NCBI GenBank assembly: GCA_031401235.1
Contig: JANNRJ010000031.1
Coordinates: 12,719 to 76,718, forward strand
Length of the DNA stretch: 64,000 nucleotides
Source: UBA3006 sp031401235
GTDB taxonomy: Bacteria > Actinomycetota > Acidimicrobiia > Acidimicrobiales > Ilumatobacteraceae
Reading direction: 5' to 3'
Below, in pieces: positions 33,503-42,524 of this stretch. The stretch's first letter is position 1; every line of letters begins with the position of its first letter. The position numbers were made by a program, and so were the translations under genes. A model generated the notes under the pieces. The model had not been told where the DNA came from and did no database searches. It worked only from the letters and a program-made list of their open reading frames with translations.

Positions 33503-33841
33503 ATGCCGCGTCGGAAGAAGAAACGGGAACAATCAACACCAATTCCGGTTGACTGGAGTTTCGTATTACGTTATAGTTCAGTTTCGATATATGATTCAGC
33601 GTTCAAGCACGGAATTCATTCTTCTGACATCGTCCATGCCCATACTCATGCTGTCGCATTTTTTGAGTTCAGCTCCAGTTATCCAGAGAGAAAGTTACTT
33701 GTCATTGGATCAGACACGGCAGGAAATCTTCTTGAACTTATTGGAGTGGTGAAGCGAGGTGATGTCCTAGTGATAATTCATTCCATGCCCTTGCGACGCC
33801 GTTTCAGTGAATTGATGGAAAGGAATTCGGGATATGCCTAG
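33503..33841 (+). CDS. Probable toxin of a toxin-antitoxin pair
   Basis: The protein has 112 residues from ATG 33503. After a basic start it has the pattern SDIVHAHTHAVAFFEF, LLVIGSDTAGNLLELIGV, VLVIIHSMPLRRRFSELM, which I recall from small toxins paired with ribbon-helix-helix antitoxins in actinobacteria. The fold may be BrnT-like but that is uncertain. The downstream antitoxin gene begins eight bases before its stop, so the order is toxin first. Confidence 0.65.
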   Translation: MPRRKKKREQSTPIPVDWSFVLRYSSVSIYDSAFKHGIHSSDIVHAHTHAVAFFEFSSSYPERKLLVIGSDTAGNLLELIGVVKRGDVLVIIHSMPLRRRFSELMERNSGYA

Positions 33842-34112
33842 ACGAAATCGAAAGTACCGCTTAAAGACCGGCGAGGTGCTCACGGACGCCGACCTTCACC
33901 GCTTGGCAGATGAATACGCCACAAAGGAATTTGACCTTTCTACTTTCATTCGACTCCCCGGTCGTCCGATGATGGGTAAGTCGGTTGCCAACGTCGTGCC
34001 TGTCCGGCTGGACGACGAAATTGTCCAGTCGCTCGACTCCCGTGCTAAGCGCGATCGCACAACACGTAGCGACGTTATCCGTCGCGCCATTGCTACTTAT
34101 CTGGCCAGTTAG
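33834..34112 (+). CDS. Ribbon-helix-helix (CopG-type) antitoxin
   Basis: This 92-residue protein has a C-terminal ribbon-helix-helix domain: VPVRLDDEIVQSLDSRAKRDRTTRSDVIRRAIATYL-type arrangement, recognisable from VPVRLDD and TTRSDVIRRAI. The N-terminal part (about 1-50) probably contacts the toxin. It overlaps the toxin gene by eight bases. It likely represses the pair. Confidence 0.78.
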   Translation: MPRRNRKYRLKTGEVLTDADLHRLADEYATKEFDLSTFIRLPGRPMMGKSVANVVPVRLDDEIVQSLDSRAKRDRTTRSDVIRRAIATYLAS

Positions 34113-34215
34113 AGCATCAATCTCGATTAAACCTTCCGCACTGCAAGCAGTCTAATTTCTTACCGTCCTGATGAATTGTTGCGTTGTACTATTGTCAACT
34201 TGGGGGTGGAGGCTA

Positions 34216-35049
34216 ATGCGATTAGGAAACGTAGTCGTTGTCGGACTCGGATTGATCAGCATCGTCTTCGCTGTATTCGTGTCATGGAATTGGCGGCAAC
34301 TTCCGCTCAAGTTCCGGTCATCGCCTTCTGTTGAGAGTGAATGGCACGAGCGACTTCGGCGATCAAGTAGGACCGTTGGTGGTGTATTCACGGCAGGAGC
34401 AATTGCTGGGGTGCTTGTTCTTGGGGTCGTTGGTCGACTTGTGATGCGAATTCTTGGCGCAACTTCTGGCAATGCCCAAGGACGTCTTACCGAAGCCGGC
34501 GAAACCGTCGGCGAAATAACTTTCGGCGGATCGTTTGCATTCCTAATTTTCATCGGACTGGGCGGCGGGACCATTATCGCCGCCATATACATATTCATCC
34601 GATCTTGGTTGCCGGCCAAAGCAGGTTCTGCCGGACTAATTCTTGGCATTCTGGTAATTGGGACATTTGGAGTTTCAGATGCGCTAGCTCCCAGCAATGT
34701 TGACTTCGCAATTCTGACTCCACTTTGGCTGGCGGTATTGTTACTTGTCGCAACTGGTATTCTGTTTGCGACAACTTTTACCGCAATTGCGGCACGACTT
34801 GATCAATTCACTCAAACTGCTGGCGGTCGTGGTGCATTTGTTTACCTGGCGTTCTTCCTTGGAGCCATTCCTCCGGTTGGAGCCGCCATGGTTGTCCAGA
34901 TAGTTCTCCGGACTTTCGGCGGTGAGAGGCTATTTGCATTAGTCCACGGGGCCGCGAGTCGGACAACTGGACGCATCGTTGTTGCCGCAGGAACCGCGGT
35001 GACTACATTCCTTGTGATCAGCGCGGCTGTCGATATTTTGACCGCCTAA
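34216..35049 (+). CDS. Multi-pass membrane protein of unknown function
   Basis: The protein has 277 residues from ATG 34216, chosen because GGAGG lies six bases upstream; the frame is open back to 34171. About six to seven hydrophobic segments are visible, with a VGRLVMRILGA motif after the second. Charged loops are short. I do not recognise a transporter or enzyme signature. It stands between a toxin-antitoxin pair and an acetyltransferase gene. Confidence 0.65.
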   Translation: MRLGNVVVVGLGLISIVFAVFVSWNWRQLPLKFRSSPSVESEWHERLRRSSRTVGGVFTAGAIAGVLVLGVVGRLVMRILGATSGNAQGRLTEAGETVGEITFGGSFAFLIFIGLGGGTIIAAIYIFIRSWLPAKAGSAGLILGILVIGTFGVSDALAPSNVDFAILTPLWLAVLLLVATGILFATTFTAIAARLDQFTQTAGGRGAFVYLAFFLGAIPPVGAAMVVQIVLRTFGGERLFALVHGAASRTTGRIVVAAGTAVTTFLVISAAVDILTA

Positions 35050-35060
35050 CGAGTATCGCG

Positions 35061-35549
35061 GTGTTGAAAATGAGAAGACTGGTCAGCGGCGATGAATCAG
35101 TGCTGCGTGAGATCCGCCTTCGAGCGTTACTTGACAGTCCGAGCGCATATGGATCTATCTATGAATACGAATATCTGTTCGTCGAAGACGACTGGAGAAA
35201 ACGCCTAGCCAGAAACGACGCAGCCACATTTGTGGGTGAGCACGACGATGGTGTGCCCATTGGACTTGTGACCGGAGCAATCGATGATGACTTTGCCGAG
35301 ATTAGTTGGCTGTTGTCAATGTGGGTGGATCCCACGTCGCGGGGAAATGATGTCGCCGGTCAACTGATTGATGAAGTTATTGCCTGGTCGAAACTGCACG
35401 ATTGCACTTCAATCCACCTCCAAGTAACGGACGGAAACACCAGTGCTGAGCGGGCGTATCTAAAGCGCGGCTTTCGAAGAACAGGCACGACAGTATTGCG
35501 CGAGCGAGACAACGTCACTGAATTTGAAATGAAGCTAGCCCTAGATTGA
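35061..35549 (+). CDS. GNAT family N-acetyltransferase
   Basis: This 162-residue protein has the GNAT fold landmarks: MRRLVSGDESVLREIRLRAL, WLLSMWVDPTSRGNDVAGQLID (acetyl-CoA loop) and AERAYLKRGFRRTGT. It acetylates an amine; the acceptor is unknown. GTG 35061 and ATG 35070 are both possible starts. Its end overlaps the convergent hydrolase gene by nine bases. Confidence 0.83.
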   Translation: MLKMRRLVSGDESVLREIRLRALLDSPSAYGSIYEYEYLFVEDDWRKRLARNDAATFVGEHDDGVPIGLVTGAIDDDFAEISWLLSMWVDPTSRGNDVAGQLIDEVIAWSKLHDCTSIHLQVTDGNTSAERAYLKRGFRRTGTTVLRERDNVTEFEMKLALD

Positions 35550-36305
35550 CGAATCAAACGACCGAACACGCTCAAGAAATCTAGGCGAATCAACCAGGTG
35601 TGGATAGTGTCCGTGGTCGGGCCATGACTCCACCGTAACGTTTGGCAATATTGACCGAATCCAATTGGTGTACTCATCGCCCACAGCGCTTCCGTGCAGT
35701 GACAAATACGGGGCTGTGATTCCTGAGACCAGTGCACTGATGGTGGCGTCGAGATCCTCAAAACTTGTATCAAACACCGGTCCCCACATTCCTAGCACCA
35801 CGTTTTGGTCGGCACGGCGTAAGGCAACCAGTCGAGCAACTTCGTCTGGCAATAGCGGTCCGTGCAACGTGCTGAAAATCATTCCAATCGCCATATCGAA
35901 TGAAGTCTTATCGCCACGCAGCAATGGTTCGAGTTGTCCTAGCCCTTCCTTGAACTCGGCAAGTCTCAATGTTTGATCAATGTTGATTACTGCTCGACAC
36001 GGGAAGGTCGCGCCATACGCAGTCGCCACAACGGAACCCATGGAGTGCCCAATGACCAACGGCGCGATAGTTGAGTTTGCCAATCCTGCAAATTTCAACG
36101 TGTCGTGTACATCTGTCGCGAGAGAGATGAGATCGTATGGTTCTTCCGACTTTGAATGTCCATGTCCACGAAGATCGACGGCGAGAACGGTGTAACGCTC
36201 GCCTAACGCTTTGAGTATCGGACGGAAACTCTCCCGTGACTCCGTTAGACCGTGAATCACAATTGCGATTGGGCCGCTGCCAAGAATTTCATGAGCTAGT
36301 TCCAT
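35541..36305 (-). CDS. Alpha/beta hydrolase
   Basis: The protein has 254 residues from ATG 36305. It has VIHGLTESRESF, VDLRGHGHS, the nucleophile elbow GHSMGS and a C-terminal HGHYPH histidine, so the triad is complete, unlike the hydrolase at 20.4 kb. It may be an esterase or lactonase; the substrate is unknown. An in-frame ATG 24 codons earlier lies inside the upstream gene and is unlikely. It ends a three-gene minus-strand operon. Confidence 0.85.
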   Translation of the reverse strand: MELAHEILGSGPIAIVIHGLTESRESFRPILKALGERYTVLAVDLRGHGHSKSEEPYDLISLATDVHDTLKFAGLANSTIAPLVIGHSMGSVVATAYGATFPCRAVINIDQTLRLAEFKEGLGQLEPLLRGDKTSFDMAIGMIFSTLHGPLLPDEVARLVALRRADQNVVLGMWGPVFDTSFEDLDATISALVSGITAPYLSLHGSAVGDEYTNWIRSILPNVTVESWPDHGHYPHLVDSPRFLERVRSFDSSI

Positions 36306-36307
36306 TC

Positions 36308-36538
36308 TCAGGATCCCACCGCAATCAACAGAAGGCCAAGTCCAAAGAATGCACATCCGACCAAACCTTTTACCCATTTGCCGCGACGCCCGAGATCGTC
36401 CTGATGTCCTGGTGTTTTTATAATATGCGACGAACCAAGCCGAACATTTCTAATCGCAACTGATCCTGGAACCGAATCGGAAGGAATCATTAACACAAAA
36501 CCAAGGATTAGAAAAATAATTCCAATCGCAATGATCAC
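36308..36538 (-). CDS. Small membrane protein
   Basis: This 76-residue protein has hydrophobic helices at residues 2-20 and 55-74, separated by a polar basic loop. The stop is two bases before the hydrolase start and the start overlaps the NTF2-like stop by four bases, so it is firmly embedded in the operon. No family is recognised. Confidence 0.62.
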   Translation of the reverse strand: MIIAIGIIFLILGFVLMIPSDSVPGSVAIRNVRLGSSHIIKTPGHQDDLGRRGKWVKGLVGCAFFGLGLLLIAVGS

Positions 36539-36933
36539 GAAATCAATTTAGCACCGTACAGAGCTTCGCCCGAATTAACGAGTCCATCGGATCGGAAGTG
36601 AAAAATCTCTACCGCCCGATCGTGACGTTCATCAACTTCGCGTCGGTAGATGATGGCAAGGACTAAAAGTTCCGGATCCCAAATGAGGGATTCAAATGTA
36701 AAGACGAATTTCTTATATTGTTTGGCGCCCGACCAATACATCCTTAGTGCTTCCCGACCGTTGACGACTGAAGACCCGGTGCGCTCCGCGGCAACAGGAC
36801 TAACGAATCGAACATCCAGCGTGTAGTGAGAGACGAGCAGATCAATATCGCGTTGATTCCAAGCGTCAATCCATGCGCTGGCAAACGCTTCGGGATCGAT
36901 AGGCATAACAGTCCCGCTCATGTTGCCATCCAT
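36535..36933 (-). CDS. NTF2-like (SnoaL) domain protein
   Basis: This 132-residue cone-shaped alpha+beta barrel protein has FASAWIDAWNQRDIDLLVSHY, VRFVSPVAAERTG, GREALRMYW and DERHDRAVEIFHF, typical of SnoaL-like proteins. Members are isomerases, dehydratases or ligand binders. It is the first gene of a minus-strand trio, with a small membrane protein and a hydrolase. ATG 36921 is an alternative start. Confidence 0.8.
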   Translation of the reverse strand: MDGNMSGTVMPIDPEAFASAWIDAWNQRDIDLLVSHYTLDVRFVSPVAAERTGSSVVNGREALRMYWSGAKQYKKFVFTFESLIWDPELLVLAIIYRREVDERHDRAVEIFHFRSDGLVNSGEALYGAKLIS

Positions 36934-36993
36934 AGATAGGGTCCAATCTTTGGCGCGTAAGTCAATTCACGTTGTGATTAACATCGATACATT

Positions 36994-37407
36994 ATGGCTT
37001 TTCCGGTCGTTAACGGTCTACGAAGCATTGAATTTGGCACCCGAGGTGATAGCCGAAGTCGCATCATCGATTTCGTGATCAACGGGAACAAACGTGCCAC
37101 TGCTGGGTTAATTGACGAGTACCGAACCGAGGATGAGCAATTTGAACATGTCGGAGAAAAATTGGCAATGCTCGATAACGACATGAACCATGTAGCCACT
37201 CTGTTAGTCACCCGGGTGGAACTGTGTCGGTTTGGCGATGTTCCCGACGAGTTTGCCCTTGCCGAGGCCGAAGGAGACTTGAACGCGTCTGATTTTCGTG
37301 CCAGCCATATGGACTCGTGGAGCAAGCAAGGCGAAAGCGTCGACAACGACACTCAACTCATTCTCATCTACTTTGACCTTCTCCCGACGGAGACTACGAT
37401 CGGCTAA
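36994..37407 (+). CDS. ASCH domain protein
   Basis: This 137-residue protein has the ASCH pattern: FGTRGDSRSRIIDFVINGNKRATAGL-type opening (hallmark KRATAG), VTRVELCRFGDVPDEFALAEAEGD and a terminal LIYFDLL. ASCH domains resemble PUA domains and bind RNA; a few have been shown to be N4-acetylcytidine amidohydrolases or nucleases. Its stop overlaps the start of the prolyl oligopeptidase gene (TAATG). Confidence 0.8.
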   Translation: MAFPVVNGLRSIEFGTRGDSRSRIIDFVINGNKRATAGLIDEYRTEDEQFEHVGEKLAMLDNDMNHVATLLVTRVELCRFGDVPDEFALAEAEGDLNASDFRASHMDSWSKQGESVDNDTQLILIYFDLLPTETTIG

Positions 37408-39419
37408 TGCCCAAAGAGACGAAAAGTCCCCATTTAGAACTCGCTGAAAAAATAATTTCGCATCAAATCGGTGCCGCATCTCCGGCAGTGTCACCCGACG
37501 GACAACAGGTTGCCTATGTCGTCACACGCGTGGACTTCAAGGCCAACAAGTATCGATCTCAGGTATGGGTTGCTCGCTCCGACGGATCGACATCGCCTCG
37601 ACCTTTGACGGCGGGCGAAAAGCGGGATGGAAACCCATCGTGGTCCCCCGATGGCACTTGGCTTGCCTTTACTTCCGGCCGCAGTGAGAAAAAGGGTGAG
37701 ACAACCTTGTGCATAATTCCAATTGGCACCAATGGAGAGATTCGGACTGTGGCCACGATGCCTGATGGCATCGGAAGCGTTTGCTGGTCTCCAGATGGCA
37801 AATTGATTGCATTCACCTCGCGTACTCAGGACGAACGATATACAAAGGATGACGAATCGTGGATGGCGCCACGAAAGATCGAAACATTCTTTACTCGTCT
37901 CAATGGTGAAGACTTTGTGTTTGATCGACCATCGCACATTTATGTGGTCCCCGCCGACGGTACGGCCGAACCTCGAAACCTCACTCCTGGAGCACGTCAA
38001 CATTCATCCCCCGCTTGGCTCGCTGATTCGTCGGGAGTTGTTACTGATGGCGCCCTCCACGACGGTTGGGACATCGATCTGGCCAATGATTTGCATGTAG
38101 TAAAACTTGACGGTTCAATCAACACGATTTCTGACCACACCGGATTACTTTTTTCACCGAGCGTTTCGCCAGATGGCACAAGAATCGCTTTTATCGGCGA
38201 TGACGATCCGCTGACACAGCCTCAAAATGAACATGTCGGCGTCCTCAATATCGCCTCGAAGCAGCGCAACTGGGTATCGAAATCGCTCGACCGCACTTTT
38301 TACCCGACAAACGGAGTCATCGCTCCGGTATGGGCCGATTCCAACACGCTCATCGCTTATGCCGAAGACCGCGGTACGGCGCATGTCGTACAAGTTGATG
38401 CGTCAGGCAAAAAAGATCCGACATATCTCACTCATGGTCGCCGAATAACAAAATCATTCGACTCGGCCGGTGGCACCATCGCCTTTGTGGCCAGCGAAGT
38501 GAATCAGTGCAGCGAATTGTATGTACTTGTTAAGGGCAAGGAGCGTCGCCTCACCGACATTGGTGCCGCACTTATCGCTGCCACTACTCCACAATCTTGG
38601 GAACTTTTTTCGGTGCCATGCGGCTCTTCGTACAGCGGAGGTCCTACCGAAATTGATTCGTGGATAATGAAACCGAAGGATTTCGACCCTCAAAAAAAAT
38701 ACCCAGTGTTGCTCAACGTGCACGGTGGACCGCACACTCAATATGGCGAAACGCTCTTTGACGAAGCGCAAATACAGGCGGCGGCCGGATTCGTGGTCCT
38801 CATGAGCAACCCACGTGGATCGAGCGGTCGAGAACAGGCCTGGGGTCAAGCCATTCTTGGGCGCAAACATATGGTTGCCCCCGGTACTGGATGGGGTGAT
38901 GCCGATGTGGCCGACGTTCTCGCCGTACTCGACTTCGCCCTAGCAAAATACTCATTCTGCGACGCGACACGAGTGGGAATGCTCGGTGGTAGCTACGGCG
39001 GCTACATGGCTACATTGCTTGCCGGACGCCACGGCCAGCGGTTCAAAGCCATTTGTTCGGAACGATCAGTAAACAACATGCTCTCTGAAGAGTGGTCGAG
39101 TGATGTCGGCACTGTTTTCCGAGTCGAACATGGTCCCAATCATCTTGAAGATCCGGAAGAGTACATGCGAATGTCACCAATTAGCCAAGTTCGTGACATC
39201 AATATTCCGCTGCTCATTATTCATAGCGAGAACGACTTGCGTTGTCCAATTAGTCAGGCCGAGGAGTTATTCGTGGCGATGCGACTCCTAGGTAAAGATG
39301 TAACGTTTTACCGGTTCCCCGGCGAGACGCATGAATTGTCGCGTTCCGGATCACCAGTGCACCGTGCGCAACGCTTCGAGATTATTCTTGACTTTTTCAC
39401 CAAACATCTCAAGCAGTGA
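37407..39419 (+). CDS. S9 family peptidase (prolyl oligopeptidase / acylaminoacyl-peptidase-like)
   Basis: This 670-residue protein has a PD40/WD40-like beta-propeller (about 20-400, with repeated SPDGxxxAF elements) followed by an alpha/beta hydrolase domain. The triad is visible as serine in GGSYGGYM, aspartate in SENDLRCP and histidine in GETHELSR. No signal peptide is seen, so it probably trims peptides in the cytosol. It is coupled to the ASCH gene. Confidence 0.9.
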   Translation: MPKETKSPHLELAEKIISHQIGAASPAVSPDGQQVAYVVTRVDFKANKYRSQVWVARSDGSTSPRPLTAGEKRDGNPSWSPDGTWLAFTSGRSEKKGETTLCIIPIGTNGEIRTVATMPDGIGSVCWSPDGKLIAFTSRTQDERYTKDDESWMAPRKIETFFTRLNGEDFVFDRPSHIYVVPADGTAEPRNLTPGARQHSSPAWLADSSGVVTDGALHDGWDIDLANDLHVVKLDGSINTISDHTGLLFSPSVSPDGTRIAFIGDDDPLTQPQNEHVGVLNIASKQRNWVSKSLDRTFYPTNGVIAPVWADSNTLIAYAEDRGTAHVVQVDASGKKDPTYLTHGRRITKSFDSAGGTIAFVASEVNQCSELYVLVKGKERRLTDIGAALIAATTPQSWELFSVPCGSSYSGGPTEIDSWIMKPKDFDPQKKYPVLLNVHGGPHTQYGETLFDEAQIQAAAGFVVLMSNPRGSSGREQAWGQAILGRKHMVAPGTGWGDADVADVLAVLDFALAKYSFCDATRVGMLGGSYGGYMATLLAGRHGQRFKAICSERSVNNMLSEEWSSDVGTVFRVEHGPNHLEDPEEYMRMSPISQVRDINIPLLIIHSENDLRCPISQAEELFVAMRLLGKDVTFYRFPGETHELSRSGSPVHRAQRFEIILDFFTKHLKQ

Positions 39420-39461
39420 TAAGTTCGCCGTCAAGATCATTTACGAACGGAGAATAATGCG

Positions 39462-39761
39462 ATGATTCGAGTATTGGTTTTGTATCCACGAGGTGAAGGC
39501 ACTCACTTCAACAGCGAATACTGGCTAAAAACGCATATGCCAATGTTGCCGGGCAAGTGGCCCAAGTTGAAGAAATGGGAAGCCGACATTGCGGCGCCAG
39601 ATTCTCCTTACTACGCGGCGGCTCACATTTTCTTCGACTCGATCGAAGACCTGCAGGCTGCGATGTCGAGTGCTGAAACTGGCGCTGTCATGGGTGATAT
39701 TCCAAATTACACAAATACATCGCCGATTATTTCAACCCACACGGTGAGCGCCACTTCATAA
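39462..39761 (+). CDS. EthD family protein
   Basis: This 99-residue ferredoxin-like dimeric alpha-beta barrel has YPRGEGTHFNSEYWLKTHMPM and AAHIFFDSIEDLQAAMSS, as in EthD proteins. EthD is linked to ether degradation in Rhodococcus, but most members are of unknown role. GGAG lies upstream of ATG 39462. It stands 42 bases after the peptidase gene. Confidence 0.82.
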   Translation: MIRVLVLYPRGEGTHFNSEYWLKTHMPMLPGKWPKLKKWEADIAAPDSPYYAAAHIFFDSIEDLQAAMSSAETGAVMGDIPNYTNTSPIISTHTVSATS

Positions 39762-39789
39762 TTCGTTTTGTTGGTTCGAATTCTCTCGA

Positions 39790-40461
39790 TCAGCTAAGCG
39801 CAACCCTGGCGACAGTGAAAATTACGAGTCCTGCAAGTACGCCCAGAATCGTCATCCGCACCGCTCGTTTCATCCGCCACGAGTCTCCTTGCGGCGACGC
39901 AGTTATTCGAGCCGCCGAAATGATGATGTGGTAGATCAGCACGTAGAGAATTATTCGACCGGCGGTCACTACGTTCCATCCAAAATCAGAACCGATATCG
40001 CGCACGATGAAAACCGGAATGATCAGGCTGAGCACTATGAGTACGCGTCGGACGGGGCGAGGCCAGTCGGTGCGCCCAAGTCCCAGCGATGCGGTGAGCA
40101 CTGTCGGAAACATTGACGCCCCAGCAGCGCCGAATACCCCAAGGGAAAGGATGGCGGCTATGACCCTGGCAACTGTCAGCCAAGTCCTTGACCAGCCCTT
40201 TTTTCGACCAAGGAGAACCAAGGAATGTCCCGTAAAGAACAGGACGAATCCTAGAACAATAAAAATTGATCCCGACCAAGTGAACTCGGGGTCTGTCGTA
40301 ATCCACCTCATCCAAGCGCGAGCAATAACACCAAGAGTTAGCCCGCCTAGTGCGCCAAGCGGAATTATCAAGGCTGATTTTCTTCGCTCCAGCCAGCGGA
40401 AGACATTGGTACTCGAATATGCGACGCTTATCTGACTCACTTGATACCCCCGTAGCCACAT
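39790..40461 (-). CDS. Multi-pass membrane protein of unknown function
   Basis: The protein has about 223 residues from ATG 40461. It has around six hydrophobic segments starting with ALIIPLGALGGLTLGVIAR, with a MRWITTDPEFTWSG loop. A longer frame continues upstream but would run through the divergent gene and reads as non-membrane sequence. The family is not recognised; the topology resembles the membrane protein at 34.2-35.0 kb only in general terms. Confidence 0.62.
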   Translation of the reverse strand: MWLRGYQVSQISVAYSSTNVFRWLERRKSALIIPLGALGGLTLGVIARAWMRWITTDPEFTWSGSIFIVLGFVLFFTGHSLVLLGRKKGWSRTWLTVARVIAAILSLGVFGAAGASMFPTVLTASLGLGRTDWPRPVRRVLIVLSLIIPVFIVRDIGSDFGWNVVTAGRIILYVLIYHIIISAARITASPQGDSWRMKRAVRMTILGVLAGLVIFTVARVALS

Positions 40462-40466
40462 ACTAT
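40461..40466 (+). promoter_or_regulatory. Candidate leaderless -10 (TACTAT)
   Basis: TACTAT ends seven bases before ATG 40474. It overlaps the start codon of the divergent membrane-protein gene. Confidence 0.4.
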
Positions 40467-40473
40467 TTGATAC

Positions 40474-41163
40474 ATGAACCATGTCGAAGAAATCGCGCGA
40501 TCGTCGGAGCGAATTGCCGAATTGATAACTGCTGATAATCACCAATTCACCGTGCCATCCTGCCCCGAATGGACATTTCTGGATCTCGTAGCCCATATTG
40601 GTGAGGTCCAGAATTTTTGGGGTCATTGCATTCGTGAAGGCAATGCAAATGCTCCATGGCCAGGTGAGGGTTCAAAACCAAATTCACCTCTTGACGCGGG
40701 AGATTGGTTCCGGATCCAAACTCGTACGCTTATTGATGCAATAAATTCAGCCCCGGACACTTCACCGTGTTGGACGTGGTGGGACGAACCACAAACTTCA
40801 ATCGCAGTCGCGCGGCACCAGGTTCAAGAGGCTGAACTGCATCGCTGGGATGCCGAATTGACTATTTCCCCTCCTTCACCGCTTCCACTTGAAATCGCGA
40901 CTGATGGAATCCCAGAGTTCTTGCACGTACACCGATTTTCCATTCAAAAATTGGGACTTCCACACATTTGTCTAATTGCCTCTGATGCCAACACCAGTTG
41001 GAATATGAACGAAGGGGCAGGAAATACGGTTGACGTTACTGGAACTGCTTCAGACATTGTTCTCTTTCTTACCGGTCGATGTCCACTTGAAAAATTATTG
41101 GTTGTGGGCGACTCAGACGGATTGCGGTCGTTGATCGAAGCAATACCGGAAATGAATACCTGA
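40474..41163 (+). CDS. Maleylpyruvate isomerase family protein (TIGR03083)
   Basis: This 229-residue DinB-fold protein has SCPEWTFLDLVAHIGEVQNFW in the metal-binding position and VQEAELHRWDAEL, matching the mycothiol-dependent isomerase family. It is a paralogue of the protein at 22.2 kb but clearly divergent. The substrate is unknown. Confidence 0.82.
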   Translation: MNHVEEIARSSERIAELITADNHQFTVPSCPEWTFLDLVAHIGEVQNFWGHCIREGNANAPWPGEGSKPNSPLDAGDWFRIQTRTLIDAINSAPDTSPCWTWWDEPQTSIAVARHQVQEAELHRWDAELTISPPSPLPLEIATDGIPEFLHVHRFSIQKLGLPHICLIASDANTSWNMNEGAGNTVDVTGTASDIVLFLTGRCPLEKLLVVGDSDGLRSLIEAIPEMNT

Positions 41164-41169
41164 CAGTCC

Positions 41170-41316
41170 ATGACATCTCTTGCCCTAAACGCTTATCTGA
41201 AAACAGCACCGAAGCTCTCACATAAGGTCCTTAGGAGTCTGGACAGAGTCATCTTGCACGCCGAACCAACCCTGCAATCGGCCCTGAAATCGAAGAAAGT
41301 TATGTTCAAACGCTGA
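41170..41316 (+). pseudogene. Short ORF, possible truncated DUF1801-like gene
   Basis: A 48-codon frame reads MTSLALNAYLKTAPKL then RSLDRVILHAEPTLQSALKSKKVMFKR and stops. The pattern (helix, then VILHAEPTLQSALK) is like the first third of DUF1801/YdhG proteins, which are normally over 100 residues. It may be a remnant; a genuine small protein cannot be excluded. It follows the isomerase-like gene by six bases. Confidence 0.3.
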
Positions 41317-41317
41317 A

Positions 41318-41623
41318 TTACGCAAAGTTGCGTCCTTCAAGAAGCGAAACGATCATGGGACGAAGTTCTCCTGTCATAATATTTGACCGAATAGTTGGAT
41401 CATCATTCATTACGCGGCGCGCGGAGGATTCGTCCGGGGCCCGGAAAATACAGATGCCAGTATTGACTGAACCAAGTGTGGGTCCTGCCAAAATCAAGAC
41501 CTTACTCTCGTGCAATGTCTTTAGGTATGTGAAATGCTCGCCAAATAGTTTTTCTTCGTCTGGTGAAATAGTTGCGGCAAAATCTGGTCGCGGCGGATGC
41601 AGAAAATAGATCCATTCAGACAT
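41318..41623 (-). CDS. YciI family protein
   Basis: This 101-residue protein has the YciI/DGPF fold: WIYFLHPPRPDF, EHFTYLKTLHESKVLILAGPTLG and RRVMNDDPTI, with the conserved His and Asp of the putative active site. The function of the family is largely unknown. The stop is one base from the stop of the truncated ORF on the other strand. Confidence 0.85.
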   Translation of the reverse strand: MSEWIYFLHPPRPDFAATISPDEEKLFGEHFTYLKTLHESKVLILAGPTLGSVNTGICIFRAPDESSARRVMNDDPTIRSNIMTGELRPMIVSLLEGRNFA

Positions 41624-41658
41624 TTATGCTCCTCATAATTACCTCGAGACATAAAAGG

Positions 41659-41664
41659 TAACAT
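41659..41664 (+). promoter_or_regulatory. Candidate leaderless -10 (TAACAT)
   Basis: TAACAT ends seven bases before the GTG at 41672. No ribosome-binding site is visible. Confidence 0.4.
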
Positions 41665-41671
41665 TCTTAGT

Positions 41672-42472
41672 GTGAATGTTCCATATGCCCACGGTCACCA
41701 GTCAGCGGTACTCAAAAGCCACAGTTGGCGGACGGTAGCTAATTCAGCGCAATATGTCGTTCCGTATATCTCGACAGACTCAATGATTCTCGATATTGGA
41801 TGTGGACCCGGATCACTAACAAATGATTTCGGGTCACTTTGCTCTCAAGGTTCCGTGATTGGCGTTGATATATCGGAAAACGTCATCGAGATTGCCGCGG
41901 CCGCCGAACATCGTGAGAATGTTTCCTTTGAAACTATCGATGCCTACCACATGCCATTTGATGACAACTCATTTGATGTCGTGCATGCCCATCAAGTTCT
42001 TCAGCATGTCAACAACCCCGTCGCGCTTCTTGCCGAGATGTCTCGGGTGGTTCGACCTACGGGTGTGATCGCTGTGAGAGATTCGGAACATTCGGCGTAT
42101 TCGTGGTCTCCAATATCTTCCGTACTCGAAAAGTGGCTCACCACGTACATCGCTGTCGCAAAATTCTGCGGTGGTGAACCAGACGCTGGTCGCCACCTGA
42201 AACGTTGGGCGACTGAAGCTTCGCTGGAGATTGTCAAACAATCTTCCTCAACATGGGTGTTTGAAACGCCAGCTGATGTGAAATGGTGGGGCGAAACCTG
42301 GGCAGATCGTGTTTTGAATTCAAATTTCGCCGACCATGCCAAAACTTTGAACTTGTTGACTGATCGTGAATTACAGATTATGCACGATGGGTGGATTTCG
42401 TGGAGTCAAACCAATCCTGCTTACTTCATCATTCCGCACGATGAATTGATTGCACGAAAGCGTCTCGATTAA
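41672..42472 (+). CDS. Class I SAM-dependent methyltransferase
   Basis: This 266-residue protein has SAM motif I LDIGCGPGSLT, motif II GVDIS, AYHMPFDDNSFDVVHAHQVLQHV and VVRPTGVIAVRD, as in UbiE/COQ5-type methyltransferases. The acceptor substrate is unknown. The start is GTG 41672, supported by the -10 box. Its neighbours are unrelated single genes. Confidence 0.88.
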   Translation: MNVPYAHGHQSAVLKSHSWRTVANSAQYVVPYISTDSMILDIGCGPGSLTNDFGSLCSQGSVIGVDISENVIEIAAAAEHRENVSFETIDAYHMPFDDNSFDVVHAHQVLQHVNNPVALLAEMSRVVRPTGVIAVRDSEHSAYSWSPISSVLEKWLTTYIAVAKFCGGEPDAGRHLKRWATEASLEIVKQSSSTWVFETPADVKWWGETWADRVLNSNFADHAKTLNLLTDRELQIMHDGWISWSQTNPAYFIIPHDELIARKRLD

Positions 42473-42524
42473 TTCGATAAACACGACAAGTGTCTTTGCG
42501 GCGACGAATTATGAGAACATGTCA

